This document shows positions 45,404 to 54,827 of a DNA stretch of 64,000 bases, piece by piece. The notes beneath the pieces were generated by a model, which saw only the letters and a program-made list of their open reading frames with translations, was not told the DNA's origin and ran no database searches. Source of the stretch: Pseudomonas sp. FeN3W (lineage in GTDB: Bacteria > Pseudomonadota > Gammaproteobacteria > Pseudomonadales > Pseudomonadaceae); contig CP136010.1 of NCBI GenBank assembly GCA_030263805.2, positions 1,007,001 to 1,071,000 on the forward strand. The letters are read 5' to 3'. Positions within the stretch are counted from its first letter, which is position 1. Each line of letters opens with the position of its first letter. Both the position numbers and the translations under genes were made by a program.

Positions 45404-47524
45404 TTACCAGTTATAGCTGACCTTCGCTGTGATCTCGCGGCCTGGGTTGTAGTAATCCGCCGTGCCAGAGCCGACTACGTGCTGCTCGTCCAGAAGGTTG
45501 CTGACATTGATGGCTAGATCGGTGTCTTTGAGGATCTGGTAGTTGAAAGCGGCATCAAACAGGGTAGTGGCGTCGCTTTTAGCGCTGTTGTCGGGATTGA
45601 AGTAGTACGCACCCGTGTAACGCGCGCCCAGACCGACGCTCATTGTCGTGCCTGGCAGGTTGTAGTAGCTCCACAGTGATGCTGAGTGCTTTGGCGCTGC
45701 TTCGAACTCATTGCCTTCGAGCGAAGCGCCACTGCGCAACGTTCCACGGAGCACCTCCGACTCCATGTAGGAGTAGCCGCCAATCAGGCTCAGGTTGTCA
45801 GTCAGTTCAGCCTTGGCCTCCAGATCGAGACCCCGCACTCGCGACTCGCCAATGGTTTCTCGTTCGATGGTGCCATTTGGCTGTACGACAGCAATGGTGA
45901 TGTCTTCTTGAGTCAGATCGTAGATGGCGGCAGAAAATAGTGCATTCATACCCGTGGGTGAATACTTAACTCCTACCTCATACTGTTTGCCGCGCTCAGG
46001 GGTAACGCCAATGCTTGGGGGCGCGACAGACTCCACCATGCTGACATAGGTGGAAACTTCGTCATTGACTATGTAGGTCAATGCACCGCGGACAGAATTC
46101 TCTGAAAAACTATCCGACGCTTTGACGTTGGTGATGTCAGTGCTGGAAAGATCCAGCGAGTCGTTGCGGAAACCACCGGTAACGATGAAGCGCTCGAAGA
46201 ATGACAAATTCTGCTGCACGAAAACTGACTTGGTAGTGTAGTCCTGTTTGTTACGGCTATATGGGACCAGCCCAACCGGGGCACCGCTGTACGCTGGATT
46301 GGCGACGTCAATGGGAGAAACCCCCTGATACACGGAACTATCCTCGGACGAAGCATCGCGATACTCGACCCCTACCATAGTGCTGCTATCTATGTTTTCA
46401 AATCGTGCATCGTACTGAAGCATCAGGTTGCCATTGAGCTGATCAGCTTCGGTATCGGTACCAAAAGCATCACGATTGCGTAACGTTCCAGCACCAGTGC
46501 CATTCAGGTAAACGTAGCCAAAATCATCAGTCAGCTCGCTGTAACGCAGATTGCTGCGCAGCACGAAGCCATTGTCGAAATCATGGGTAAAGTTGCCGCT
46601 TAGACTGGTGCGCTCAACATCATGAAAGTTGTAGTCGGGCTCGCCATAGAATTTACTGCGGTCATATTCCTTATCTTTCGGATACCCGCCGCTGTTGGGC
46701 GTGCTGGTTGTATTGAGGTAGTCGAGAATCACTGTCGCCGAGGTAAATGCCGTCGGTGCCCAGCTCAGTCCCCCCATCACGAATTTATTGTCATCCTCTG
46801 AGTGATCGTACTCGCGATCACTGTTCTGGAACTTGCCGGTGAAGCGATAGGCCAGCGTCTGTTCCTCGTTCAACGAGTCCCCGACATCGATTCCGGTTTC
46901 CACGTGGTCAAAGGAACCGTAGGTCACATAACCCTGACCGAACTTCTCGAAGCGCGGCTGCTTGGTGACGAAGTTCACCGAGCCACCCGGGTCTGCCGGG
47001 CCAAACAGGGTGGAGTTGGCACCACGGAGGATTTCGACGCGCTCATAGGCGAAGGGCTCTTCGCGGACGCCACGCATCGACCCCAAGGTCAAGCCGTCAC
47101 GGTAAGTGGTCGCCTGGAAGCCGCGGATCTTGAAGTAATCATTGCGATCGTCAGTGCCGTAGTAGTCCGTGATGACCCCTGGGGTGTATTGCAGAACTTC
47201 CTCAGTGGTACTGGCGCTGCGCTGCTCGATTTCCTTCTGCGTCACCACGGAAACCGAAGCGGGTGTGTTGAGGATGCTGGTAGGCACCTTGCCACCCACC
47301 CAAAGCTCTTGAGCAACGACCGTGCTGGCATCGTCACCAGCGGATGCATTGGCATTGACGATGATGGGCGCGAGGCGAAACGGCTCCTTGTCATCGGCGC
47401 TGGTTGCCTCCTGGGCGCTTGAACTCAAGGGCGCAGCTGCAAGCGGTGCACAACACAGGAAAGCGGCTGTGACCCGGCGCCAAGGCGTCCGAGCCTCACC
47501 GAGCCCGACTTTGATACACGTCAT
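45404..47524 (-). CDS. TonB-dependent siderophore-type receptor
   Basis: Outer-membrane receptor of 706 residues. After a signal peptide (RRVTAAFLCCAPLAAAPLSSSAQ), the plug domain starts directly (LNTPASVSVVTQKEIEQR, TEEVLQYTPGV, then the FKIRGF strand), so there is no N-terminal signalling domain for a sigma/anti-sigma pair. The barrel ends with the expected aromatic residue (VSYNW). The plug sequence VEILRGANSTLFGPADPGGSVNFVTKQP is typical of the FhuA/FoxA-like siderophore class. The ligand is unknown. The start is set at 47524; a Fur-like region lies upstream. Confidence 0.88.
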   Translation of the reverse strand: MTCIKVGLGEARTPWRRVTAAFLCCAPLAAAPLSSSAQEATSADDKEPFRLAPIIVNANASAGDDASTVVAQELWVGGKVPTSILNTPASVSVVTQKEIEQRSASTTEEVLQYTPGVITDYYGTDDRNDYFKIRGFQATTYRDGLTLGSMRGVREEPFAYERVEILRGANSTLFGPADPGGSVNFVTKQPRFEKFGQGYVTYGSFDHVETGIDVGDSLNEEQTLAYRFTGKFQNSDREYDHSEDDNKFVMGGLSWAPTAFTSATVILDYLNTTSTPNSGGYPKDKEYDRSKFYGEPDYNFHDVERTSLSGNFTHDFDNGFVLRSNLRYSELTDDFGYVYLNGTGAGTLRNRDAFGTDTEADQLNGNLMLQYDARFENIDSSTMVGVEYRDASSEDSSVYQGVSPIDVANPAYSGAPVGLVPYSRNKQDYTTKSVFVQQNLSFFERFIVTGGFRNDSLDLSSTDITNVKASDSFSENSVRGALTYIVNDEVSTYVSMVESVAPPSIGVTPERGKQYEVGVKYSPTGMNALFSAAIYDLTQEDITIAVVQPNGTIERETIGESRVRGLDLEAKAELTDNLSLIGGYSYMESEVLRGTLRSGASLEGNEFEAAPKHSASLWSYYNLPGTTMSVGLGARYTGAYYFNPDNSAKSDATTLFDAAFNYQILKDTDLAINVSNLLDEQHVVGSGTADYYNPGREITAKVSYNW

Positions 47525-47849
47525 ATTCGATGTCCTCTGTATTTGAGTGATGGCATCCGCGCGCCCCATGACTTCTTGTTACGCCAGATCACATAGATTC
47601 GCGGGCAATGGATAATAATCAATCGCGAATGAGATAATTAATCATTTATCGAAAGAGCAGCAAATTTGCTCGGCCCTGGCTGACTGGGCATACGGCATAT
47701 AAAGGCGGCATCGGAATGAAGAGCACGCTCTGCTCTGGGGCATCTGCCTCCGGGCGTTGTCGGCAGCCGCGTAAGTCGCCCGGCGGCCAACCCCAAACGG
47801 GCCTCAAGCCTTTACAATGCACGACCTCGAAATACAGCCGGTCCGCGCC
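47525..47849. other. Divergent regulatory region, TonB receptor / rlhA
   Basis: This region holds no gene. The AT-rich part around 47606-47650 carries Fur-like sequence, listed separately. The part nearer rlhA is GC-rich with no recognised site. Confidence 0.5.
47611..47650. promoter_or_regulatory. Fur-box-like region
   Basis: GATAATAATCAATC and then ATGAGATAATTAATCATT followed by TATC repeat the GATAAT/ATTATC hexamers of Fur boxes. Two overlapping sites are possible. The position, about 90-125 bp before the receptor start, fits iron repression of a siderophore receptor. The match is by eye. Confidence 0.5.
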
Positions 47850-49847
47850 ATGTCCCTTCCCAAGCACCATCTCGAACTGCTCGCCCCCGCCCGGGATGCC
47901 AGCATTGCCCGTGAAGCCATCCTGCATGGCGCCGACGCGGTGTATATCGGCGGCCCGAGTTTCGGTGCGCGGCACAACGCCGAGAACAGCGTGGCGGACA
48001 TTGCCGAGCTGGTGAAATTCGCCCACCTGTTCCATGCGCGGGTGTTCGTCACCATCAACACCATCCTGCATGACGACGAGCTGGAAGCCGCGCGCACGCT
48101 GATCCACCAGCTGTACGAGATCGGCGTCGATGCGTTGATCGTGCAGGACATGGGCATCATGGAGCTGGATATTCCGCCCATCGAGATCCACGCCAGCACC
48201 CAGACCGATATCCGCACGCTGGAACGGGCCAAGTTTCTCGACAAGGCCGGCTTCTCGCAGCTGGTCCTCGCCCGCGAGCTGAACCTGCAGGAAATCCGCG
48301 CGATTCACGACGAAGTGGACTCGACCCTGGAGTTCTTCATCCACGGCGCGCTGTGCGTGGCGTTTTCCGGGCAGTGCAATATCAGCCACGCGCAGACCGG
48401 GCGCAGCGCCAACCGCGGCGACTGCTCCCAGGCCTGCCGCCTGCCCTACACGCTGAAGGACGACCAGGGCCGCGTGGTGGCCTTCGAGAAGCACCTGCTG
48501 TCGATGAAGGACAACAACCAGAGCGCCAACCTGAGCGCGCTGGTCGATGCCGGCGTGCGTTCGTTCAAGATCGAGGGGCGCTACAAGGATGTGAGCTACG
48601 TGAAGAACATCACCGCTTATTACCGCCAGCGCCTCGACGGCATCCTCGCCGAACGCCCTGACCTGGCCCGCGCCTCCAGCGGCCGCACCGATCATTTCTT
48701 CGTGCCGGACCCGGACAAGACCTTCCACCGCGGCAGCACCGACTACTTCGTCACCGACCGCAAGATCGACATCGGTGCCTTCGATTCGCCGACCTTCACC
48801 GGCCTCGCCGTGGGTGAAGTGCTCAAGGTCGGCAAGCATGATCTGACCGTGCAGACTCGCGAGCCGCTGTCCAACGGTGACGGCCTCAACGTGCTGATCA
48901 AGCGCGAGGTGGTGGGCTTCCGCGCCAGCGTGGTCGAGCCGCTCAAGCAATTCGAGGAAGACGGTCAGTCGCGCTACGAGTACCGCGTCGAACCCAACGA
49001 AATGCCTGCCGCGATACGCCAGGTACGCCCGAACCATCCGCTCAATCGCAACCTGGACCACAACTGGCAGAACGCGCTGCTCAAGCCCTCCGCCGAGCGC
49101 CGCATCGGCGTACGTTGGCTGGCAAAATTGCGCGCCGATGAACTGGAACTGCACGTCACCAGCGAGGAAGGCGCCTATGCCACGGCCTCCCTACCCGGCC
49201 CGTTCGGCGAAGCGAAAAAGCCCGAGCAGGTGCCCGGCCAGATCGCCGACCTGCTGAGCCAGCTGGGCACCACCATCTACCACGCCGAAGAAATCGAGGT
49301 GGATGCGCCGCAGGCCTTCTTCATTCCCAATTCGCAACTCAAGGCGCTGCGCCGCGAAGCCGTCGAGGCACTGACCGAGGCCCGCGAAGCGATCCGCCCG
49401 CGCGGCGGGCGCAAACCGGTCAGCGTACCGCCGCCGGTTTATCCGGAGTCGCACCTGTCGTTCCTCTACAACGTCTACAACGAGAAGGCCCGCGCCTTCT
49501 ATCACCGTTACGGCGTGCAGCTGATCGACGCGGCCTACGAGGCCCACGAGGAGCCCGGCGAAGTGCCGGTGATGATCACCAAGCACTGCCTGCGCTTCTC
49601 CTTCAACCTCTGCCCGAAGCAGGCCAAGGGCGTCACCGGCGTGCGCACCAAGGTCGCGCCGATGCAGCTGGTGCACGGCGACGAAGTGCTGACCCTGAAG
49701 TTCGACTGCAAGCCCTGCGAGATGCATGTGGTGGGCAAAATGAAGGGCCATATCCTCGATCTGCCACTGCCGGGCAGTGCCAGCAGTGTGGTCGGGCACA
49801 TCACACCGGACGATCTGATGAAGACCATCCGCAAGCCGCACGCCTGA
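47850..49847 (+). CDS. rlhA: 23S rRNA 5-hydroxycytidine C2501 synthase (U32 family)
   Basis: Protein of 665 residues, similar in length and pattern to E. coli RlhA (YdcP), which hydroxylates C2501 of 23S rRNA. The U32 N-terminal domain is LELLAPARDASIAREAILHGADAVYIGG, with the Cys-containing signature GALCVAFSGQCNISHAQTGRSANRGDCSQACRLPY and EGRYKDVSYV. Late Cys residues (ITKHCLRFSFNLCP, FDCKPCEM) may complete a metal site. Start MSLPKHHLELLAPA was preferred over an ATG 11 codons earlier. Confidence 0.9.
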   Translation: MSLPKHHLELLAPARDASIAREAILHGADAVYIGGPSFGARHNAENSVADIAELVKFAHLFHARVFVTINTILHDDELEAARTLIHQLYEIGVDALIVQDMGIMELDIPPIEIHASTQTDIRTLERAKFLDKAGFSQLVLARELNLQEIRAIHDEVDSTLEFFIHGALCVAFSGQCNISHAQTGRSANRGDCSQACRLPYTLKDDQGRVVAFEKHLLSMKDNNQSANLSALVDAGVRSFKIEGRYKDVSYVKNITAYYRQRLDGILAERPDLARASSGRTDHFFVPDPDKTFHRGSTDYFVTDRKIDIGAFDSPTFTGLAVGEVLKVGKHDLTVQTREPLSNGDGLNVLIKREVVGFRASVVEPLKQFEEDGQSRYEYRVEPNEMPAAIRQVRPNHPLNRNLDHNWQNALLKPSAERRIGVRWLAKLRADELELHVTSEEGAYATASLPGPFGEAKKPEQVPGQIADLLSQLGTTIYHAEEIEVDAPQAFFIPNSQLKALRREAVEALTEAREAIRPRGGRKPVSVPPPVYPESHLSFLYNVYNEKARAFYHRYGVQLIDAAYEAHEEPGEVPVMITKHCLRFSFNLCPKQAKGVTGVRTKVAPMQLVHGDEVLTLKFDCKPCEMHVVGKMKGHILDLPLPGSASSVVGHITPDDLMKTIRKPHA

Positions 49848-49873
49848 CATCCACATCCGGAAGAGGCACTGCC

Positions 49874-50608
49874 GTGACTGTGCTTGCGACATGGGCGGAG
49901 ATCCGCTCGCTCTATCGACAATGCCAACCCGGTGTGTTCAAGGCGAGCTTCACGCACGGCGGGCTGCGCATGGTCTGGCCCTCCTGGGCGCTGACGATCG
50001 CTGTCGGCATATTGCTGGTTGGGACCTGGTTCAATAGCCAGTCACCTTTGCAGGGACTGGCTGCCATGGCCGGCGCACTGCTCGCTCTGTTTGGCATGCT
50101 GCTGGCTCGAGAGCGCTATTGCGCGTGGTACTACCGGGATATCTATGCCCGTGAAACGCTGAATCGCTACGGTTTTCTACGCCGCGAAGAACTGCTGCGC
50201 TATGCACTGTTCCGCAATGCCCTGCTAAAGCGCGGGCTCGACGCAGCGGATATTCAGGAGTTGGCACGCATCGCCGAGATCGCCGGCCCTCCCCCTCAGG
50301 AACGCTGGGTCTCCCAGAATCTTGTCATCGTCATGCTGGTTTCGGCGATCGTCAGCCTGTCGACGGACGTCATCAAGCTGACCGATACCTGGATCGCCGG
50401 AAAAGGCAGCGTATTCGTGCTGGCGTTAGCCATGCTCACATACGTGGTTCTAGCGCTGTTGGATGGCATCCGCAGCAATCAACATCGTGACCGGGTAATC
50501 GGCCGCTGCCTGGAGCGGGCGGCATTGGATGTCGCGCGCGGGACCGGCAGCAACAGCAGCAGACAGAACGCCACGAGCGAGATCACCGCAATCAGGAAGA
50601 CCATCTGA
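49874..50608 (+). CDS. Hypothetical membrane protein
   Basis: Protein of 244 residues with a GTG start preceded by GAGGCA. There are two N-terminal hydrophobic helices (about 34-50 and 58-77: VGILLVGTWF, GLAAMAGALLALFGMLLA), a cytoplasmic-looking basic stretch, then two more helices (about 150-170 and 180-196). No catalytic motif is seen. It is 26 bp downstream of rlhA and could be co-transcribed with it. Family not recognised. Confidence 0.65.
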   Translation: MTVLATWAEIRSLYRQCQPGVFKASFTHGGLRMVWPSWALTIAVGILLVGTWFNSQSPLQGLAAMAGALLALFGMLLARERYCAWYYRDIYARETLNRYGFLRREELLRYALFRNALLKRGLDAADIQELARIAEIAGPPPQERWVSQNLVIVMLVSAIVSLSTDVIKLTDTWIAGKGSVFVLALAMLTYVVLALLDGIRSNQHRDRVIGRCLERAALDVARGTGSNSSRQNATSEITAIRKTI

Positions 50609-50820
50609 TAGCGCCGTTGCACCGAACAGCAGCGAGCCGAGCAGACCAGCAAGGCGATCACGCCGACGGCAGGAAGGCCGTGCGCCGCTAAGGCAGACAG
50701 TGCTATCGATAGCCCGTCACTGCCCTCTGCCACTGCCTGACTTCCGTTCGGCATCCCGGCGAAACTTTCCAGGCGAGCGCCAGCCGTACCTACAGAGCCC
50801 ATTTCAGGTCTGGAGTACGT

Positions 50821-51684
50821 ATGGCTTACCCGAAGATTCCCGCTCAGCAGCAGGACCGCCTGCCCGGTCGCGAAACCGAAATGCACCCGCAGGCCGAGTT
50901 TATCCGCGACAGCTACAAGGGCAGTGGCAAGCTGGCCGGCAAGGTGGCGCTGATCAGTGGCGGCGACAGCGGCATCGGTCGCGCGGCAGCGGTGCATTTC
51001 GCCCGTGAAGGCGCGGACGTTGCCATCATGTATCTCGACGAACACGAGGACGCCGAAAACGCCAAACGCATGGTGGAAGCCGAAGGCCAGCACTGCTTGT
51101 TGATCGCTGGCGATATCCGCGACAGCAGCCACTGCAACGATGCCGTCGAGCGAACCGTGAAGGCCTTCGGCCGGCTGGACGTGCTGGTCAACAATGCCGG
51201 CCGCCAGGAGGTCCAGACCCGCCTCGAGGACATCAGCGACGAACAGTGGGAGAAGACCTTCGCCACCAACATTCACGGCTACTTCTATCTCACCCGCGCC
51301 GCCCTGCCCCATCTGCAGGCCGGCGCCTCGATCATCAACACCACCTCGATCAATTCCTTTATCGGCCACCCGCTGCTGGTCGACTACACCTCGACCAAAG
51401 GCGCGATCGATGGTTTTACCCGGGCGCTTTCGCAGCAGCTGATCGAGCGCGAGATCCGCGTCAACCAGGTCGCGCCAGGCCCGATCTGGACACCGCTACA
51501 ACCGCCGTCGCTCGGCAAGCACGACCCGCAGATGCTCGAAGACTTCGGCAGCCAGATGCCCATGGGCCGCTGCGGACAGCCGTCCGAGCTGGGTCCGGCT
51601 TATGTCTATCTGGCCTGTGAGGACTCGTCCTATGTCAGTGGCCAGACCATCCATATCAATGGCGGCAAGGTGGTGAATGGCTAG
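50821..51684 (+). CDS. Short-chain dehydrogenase/reductase, YghA-like
   Basis: NAD(P)-dependent oxidoreductase of 287 residues. The cofactor loop is LISGGDSGIGRAAAVHFAREGADVAI, with NNAGRQEV, the Ser of INTTSINSF, the catalytic YTSTKGA (Tyr-x3-Lys) and the late VAPGPIWTPLQPP. The N-terminal extension (about 40 residues, MAYPKIPAQQQDRLPGRETEMHPQ) is typical of the YghA/GsiB-like stress-associated SDR group. It is upstream of a stress-protein-like gene. Substrate unknown. Confidence 0.9.
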   Translation: MAYPKIPAQQQDRLPGRETEMHPQAEFIRDSYKGSGKLAGKVALISGGDSGIGRAAAVHFAREGADVAIMYLDEHEDAENAKRMVEAEGQHCLLIAGDIRDSSHCNDAVERTVKAFGRLDVLVNNAGRQEVQTRLEDISDEQWEKTFATNIHGYFYLTRAALPHLQAGASIINTTSINSFIGHPLLVDYTSTKGAIDGFTRALSQQLIEREIRVNQVAPGPIWTPLQPPSLGKHDPQMLEDFGSQMPMGRCGQPSELGPAYVYLACEDSSYVSGQTIHINGGKVVNG

Positions 51685-51857
51685 CTGGCGGCAGAATGCC
51701 GCGCCAGGCCGGCGCGACTCCAGACGACGCATCGGGTAATGAGTCGGCACGGAACCATCGTGCGGCTCGCCGCGCCCAACGATCAGTACCCATGCGTCGA
51801 CCACTATCGGTCCAGATGCACGCCAGCGCAGTCACGCTGCATATGAAAGGTGAAGTC

Positions 51858-52451
51858 ATGACCCAGATTCTTATTGCCGCTTTCGACCGCTATGCCGAAG
51901 CAGAGCGAGTCAAAGCCGAACTCGTGAGCGAGGGGGTGTCCAGCGACGACATCCAGATATCGGCATCCATCAACAGCGATGCCGTCGACAGCAGCCGCGT
52001 GGAAGTGATCGGCGAAGAGCCGGATAAAGACGCAACGGTGGCCGACAAGATCGGCAGCTTCTTTCACAAGGTTTTCGGCGACGAATCGAGCCAGCATGCC
52101 GGTCGCTACCCCGAAGCGGCCCGCCGCGGATCGACCATCGTCACCGTAACGCTGGAAGACGACAGCCGGGTATCGGCGGTCGAGCATGTCATGGTGCGCA
52201 ACGGCGCCATCGATATCGACGAGCGCAGCGCAACCTGGGGCGACGGCGCCACGCCGGTCACCGCCAGCACCGAGACGCTAACCACCGGCTACCCAGACGC
52301 CACCTCCATCAGCGTCGATGAGCGCGAACTGGACGGCAGCGCGACACCGGATCGCGGTGCGGATTTCGGCTCGATTCCCGGCCGCGCGGAAAATGAAAAG
52401 GCTGCCCGGCGCGACAATACCGCGGGTCGCGTACGCATCATCCCGCGCTAG
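51858..52451 (+). CDS. General stress protein 17M-like domain protein
   Basis: Protein of 197 residues: MTQILIAAFDRYAEAERVKAELVSEGVSSDDIQIS resembles the YflT/GSP17M-like ferredoxin-fold domain, followed by a low-complexity, charged tail (TASTETLTTGYPD ... RDNTAGRVRIIPR). The start at 51858 follows AAGGTGAAG. It probably has a stress-related role, inferred only from the domain and from the neighbouring SDR. It overlaps the 3' end of the DUF72 gene on the other strand by 4 bp. Confidence 0.65.
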   Translation: MTQILIAAFDRYAEAERVKAELVSEGVSSDDIQISASINSDAVDSSRVEVIGEEPDKDATVADKIGSFFHKVFGDESSQHAGRYPEAARRGSTIVTVTLEDDSRVSAVEHVMVRNGAIDIDERSATWGDGATPVTASTETLTTGYPDATSISVDERELDGSATPDRGADFGSIPGRAENEKAARRDNTAGRVRIIPR

Positions 52452-53197
52452 GACGTCCAGGCGGTGTCGTCTGCCAGCAGCGCCTGCAGTGCCAGCGCAT
52501 CGCTCACCGCAGCGCCGCTGGCGGTATTGTCGAAGATGCACCAGCACGGCACGCCGGACCGAGCACAAGTCCGCAGTTCATCTGCCAGGCGCGCCAGCCA
52601 CTCGGGCGAGTAGGCAGAATGATAGATGCGTGGCGAACCGTGCAGTCGGTAGTAGCGCATTCCCGACCAGCCGCCCGGCTGCTCTGCTCCTGCAATCGGC
52701 GAAGGATCTGCCGCCACCCGTGCGATATACCAACGCTCTAGCAGCTCACCGGCGTCCAGCCAGCTGGCATGCCGCGGTTCGAGTACCAGTGCACCTTCGT
52801 AGCGCGCGCGCATGGCGGTGAAGAAGTCCCCCGCCACTGACCGATCGAAGGCCAGCGATGGCGGTAATTGCAACAACAGGCAACCGAGCTTTTCAGCCAG
52901 CCCGGTCACGTCACCGAGGAAGCGCCCTAGTGCCTCGTCGCACTCGCGCAAGCGCAGTTCATGACTGATCTGCCTGGGCATCTTTACGCAGAAGCGAAAG
53001 CCCTCCGGCACGCTCGCCGCCCATTTGCGATAGGTGGCCGGGCGATGTGGTCGATAGAACGAGCTGTTGATCTCTACCGCCGATAGCCCGCCGCTGTAGC
53101 GCTGCAGGTGCGTGCCTTGCTCAGCGAATGCCTGCCACGCCTCGCGCGGCAGGCTCCAGCCGGCACAGCCGATGCGAAACATCTCTTGCGCTGTCAT
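52448..53197 (-). CDS. DUF72 (YecE-like) TIM-barrel protein
   Basis: Protein of 249 residues: FRIGCAGWSLPREAWQAF, the SAVEINSSFYRPHRPATYRKWAASVPEGFRFCVKMPRQISHEL block and the late YYRLHGSPRIYHSAYS are DUF72 signatures. The barrel fold is known, but the activity is not. Start at 53197 was chosen from family agreement; GGAG lies about 10 bases upstream. It is divergent from the ion-channel gene. Confidence 0.85.
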   Translation of the reverse strand: MTAQEMFRIGCAGWSLPREAWQAFAEQGTHLQRYSGGLSAVEINSSFYRPHRPATYRKWAASVPEGFRFCVKMPRQISHELRLRECDEALGRFLGDVTGLAEKLGCLLLQLPPSLAFDRSVAGDFFTAMRARYEGALVLEPRHASWLDAGELLERWYIARVAADPSPIAGAEQPGGWSGMRYYRLHGSPRIYHSAYSPEWLARLADELRTCARSGVPCWCIFDNTASGAAVSDALALQALLADDTAWTS

Positions 53198-53285
53198 ACC
53201 CAACACTCCCGCCATCGCTCCGGCCCGGTTACCCCGGAGTGCTTTAAACTTGCGCCCCACCTGCCCCACGAAACCCGGTTGACTC

Positions 53286-54074
53286 ATGAAGCAGCGCGCC
53301 ATCACACCCTTTCAGATCTTCATCCTGTTGCTGTCGGTCTACGTGATCGGTGCGCTGGTGGCCGATCTGGTGTTCGACCTGCCCGACGACGTATCGGCAC
53401 TGCTCGGGTATCTGGACAACATCGTGTGCTTCTTTTTCTTCATCGATTTCTGGATGCGCCTGCAACAGGCCGAAGACAAGCTGCGCTTCATGCGCTGGGG
53501 CTGGATCGATCTGCTGGCCAGCGTGCCGGCGGGCGGGTTGCAGGCCGCCAAGCTGTTCCGTGCCTTCCAGATTCTGCGGGTGCTGCGGGCGATCAAGTCG
53601 CTGCGGCTGATCTGGCGCATCCTGTTCCGCAACCGCGCCGAAGGCATCGTCGCCTCCGCCGCCACGGCGACCATGCTGCTGGTGGCGTTCGGCGCATTGA
53701 CCATGCTGCTAGTGGAAGCGCCGAATCCCGAGAGCTCGATCAATACGCCGGAAGAGGCGCTGTGGTGGGCGTTCGTCACCGTGACCACGGTGGGCTACGG
53801 CGACTTCTATCCGGTCACCACCCTGGGCCGCATCGTCGCGGTGCTGCTGATGGTGTCCGGGGTCGGTCTGTTCGGCAGCTTCGCGGCCTACATCGGTTCG
53901 CTGTTCGTCGCCGACCGCAACGAGGAAGACAACCGCGACCAGCTGGCCGACCGCGAAACCCTGCAGCGGCTGCTGGTACAGGTGGAATGCCTGACTGAAG
54001 AGGTGCGCAGCCTGAAACTGCAACTGGGGGGCGATCGCCGCAACGATGGCGATGCGGTGGAGCGAGGGATTTGA
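53286..54074 (+). CDS. Voltage-gated-type potassium channel
   Basis: Ion transporter of 262 residues and six helices. The S4-like basic segment is AKLFRAFQILRVLRAIKSLRLIWRILF, and the pore loop TTVGYGDFYPVTT carries the K+ selectivity filter TVGYGD. The C-terminus is a coiled-coil-like tail (DQLADRETLQRLLVQVECLTEEVRSLKLQL) rather than an RCK domain. It begins within the divergent DUF72 promoter region. Confidence 0.88.
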   Translation: MKQRAITPFQIFILLLSVYVIGALVADLVFDLPDDVSALLGYLDNIVCFFFFIDFWMRLQQAEDKLRFMRWGWIDLLASVPAGGLQAAKLFRAFQILRVLRAIKSLRLIWRILFRNRAEGIVASAATATMLLVAFGALTMLLVEAPNPESSINTPEEALWWAFVTVTTVGYGDFYPVTTLGRIVAVLLMVSGVGLFGSFAAYIGSLFVADRNEEDNRDQLADRETLQRLLVQVECLTEEVRSLKLQLGGDRRNDGDAVERGI

Positions 54075-54080
54075 GTTCGG

Positions 54081-54108
54081 AGCCCTTGCGTCATCAGATG
54101 CAAGGGCT
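54081..54108. terminator. Hairpin between convergent channel and lipoprotein genes
   Basis: Arms AGCCCTTGC and GCAAGGGCT flank a 10-base loop, directly after the channel gene stop and 12 bp from the lipoprotein gene stop. No long T-tract, so it is a moderate call. Confidence 0.6.
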
Positions 54109-54119
54109 ACCGGGTGCGA

Positions 54120-54557
54120 TTAGTTGGCGAAGTATGCCTGGGCCCGGGCTACTTCCGCGGGAGTCGGCTTGTACACGGTCCACTGATCACCCTCGTTCTT
54201 CTTGTAGCGGACCTCGTTCTTCTCTACGTCGAACTCGTAGAACGGGTAGACCTCGCGCAGGTTGTAGAACGCCGCGGGTGCGAAGAAGAGGATGTCGGCA
54301 ACCAGGTAGCCGCTGTTGAATTTCAATGGAATCAGGCCATACATCGGCTCCATGCCGGGCTTCTCGGCACGGAAGCGGTACTGGCCGAAGCTGGTGGCCT
54401 TGTAGGTCTTGCTGACGGGGTTCTTCAGCACCAGCGGCGCATCCTGGTTGATCTTGATTGCCAGGTCCGGATCAGTGGCGCGCAGCGAAGTGGTGGCGGT
54501 GCAGGCCGAAAGCAGTGTGGCAGTAACGGCTACGGCAAGAATGTGTTTGGCGTTCAT
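54120..54557 (-). CDS. Small lipoprotein of unknown function
   Basis: Protein of 145 residues with a lipoprotein signal (MNAKHILAVAVTATLLSAC, lipobox LSAC). The mature part has beta-rich character (KTYKATSFGQYRFRAEKPGMEPMYGLIPLKFNSGYLVADILFFAPAAFYNLREVYPFYEFDVEKNEV). The start at 54557 was chosen because the signal begins there; the open frame extends 73 codons upstream without similarity. Function unknown. Confidence 0.8.
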   Translation of the reverse strand: MNAKHILAVAVTATLLSACTATTSLRATDPDLAIKINQDAPLVLKNPVSKTYKATSFGQYRFRAEKPGMEPMYGLIPLKFNSGYLVADILFFAPAAFYNLREVYPFYEFDVEKNEVRYKKNEGDQWTVYKPTPAEVARAQAYFAN

Positions 54558-54827
54558 CTGTAATTCCCTGTTGTCCATCAGAAATCGATAGCTCTCATCC
54601 AGCCGGCTCGACCGGGCGGTTTGCCATCCATTGCGGCGCGCACTATAGGGCATCGACAAATAATGGCCAACCGCCACCCTTACAGGTGGTTTGTTTTCTT
54701 GATTGCCGTCAGGCCGACAAGAAAAACCGACGCCGGACTCTATAATCACCGGCCGGTCATGCGCGCTGGCGAGCAAACGAGCGCAACGCGAGTCGTAAAA
54801 GAAGACTGATCAGCAAAGGTGTCGATC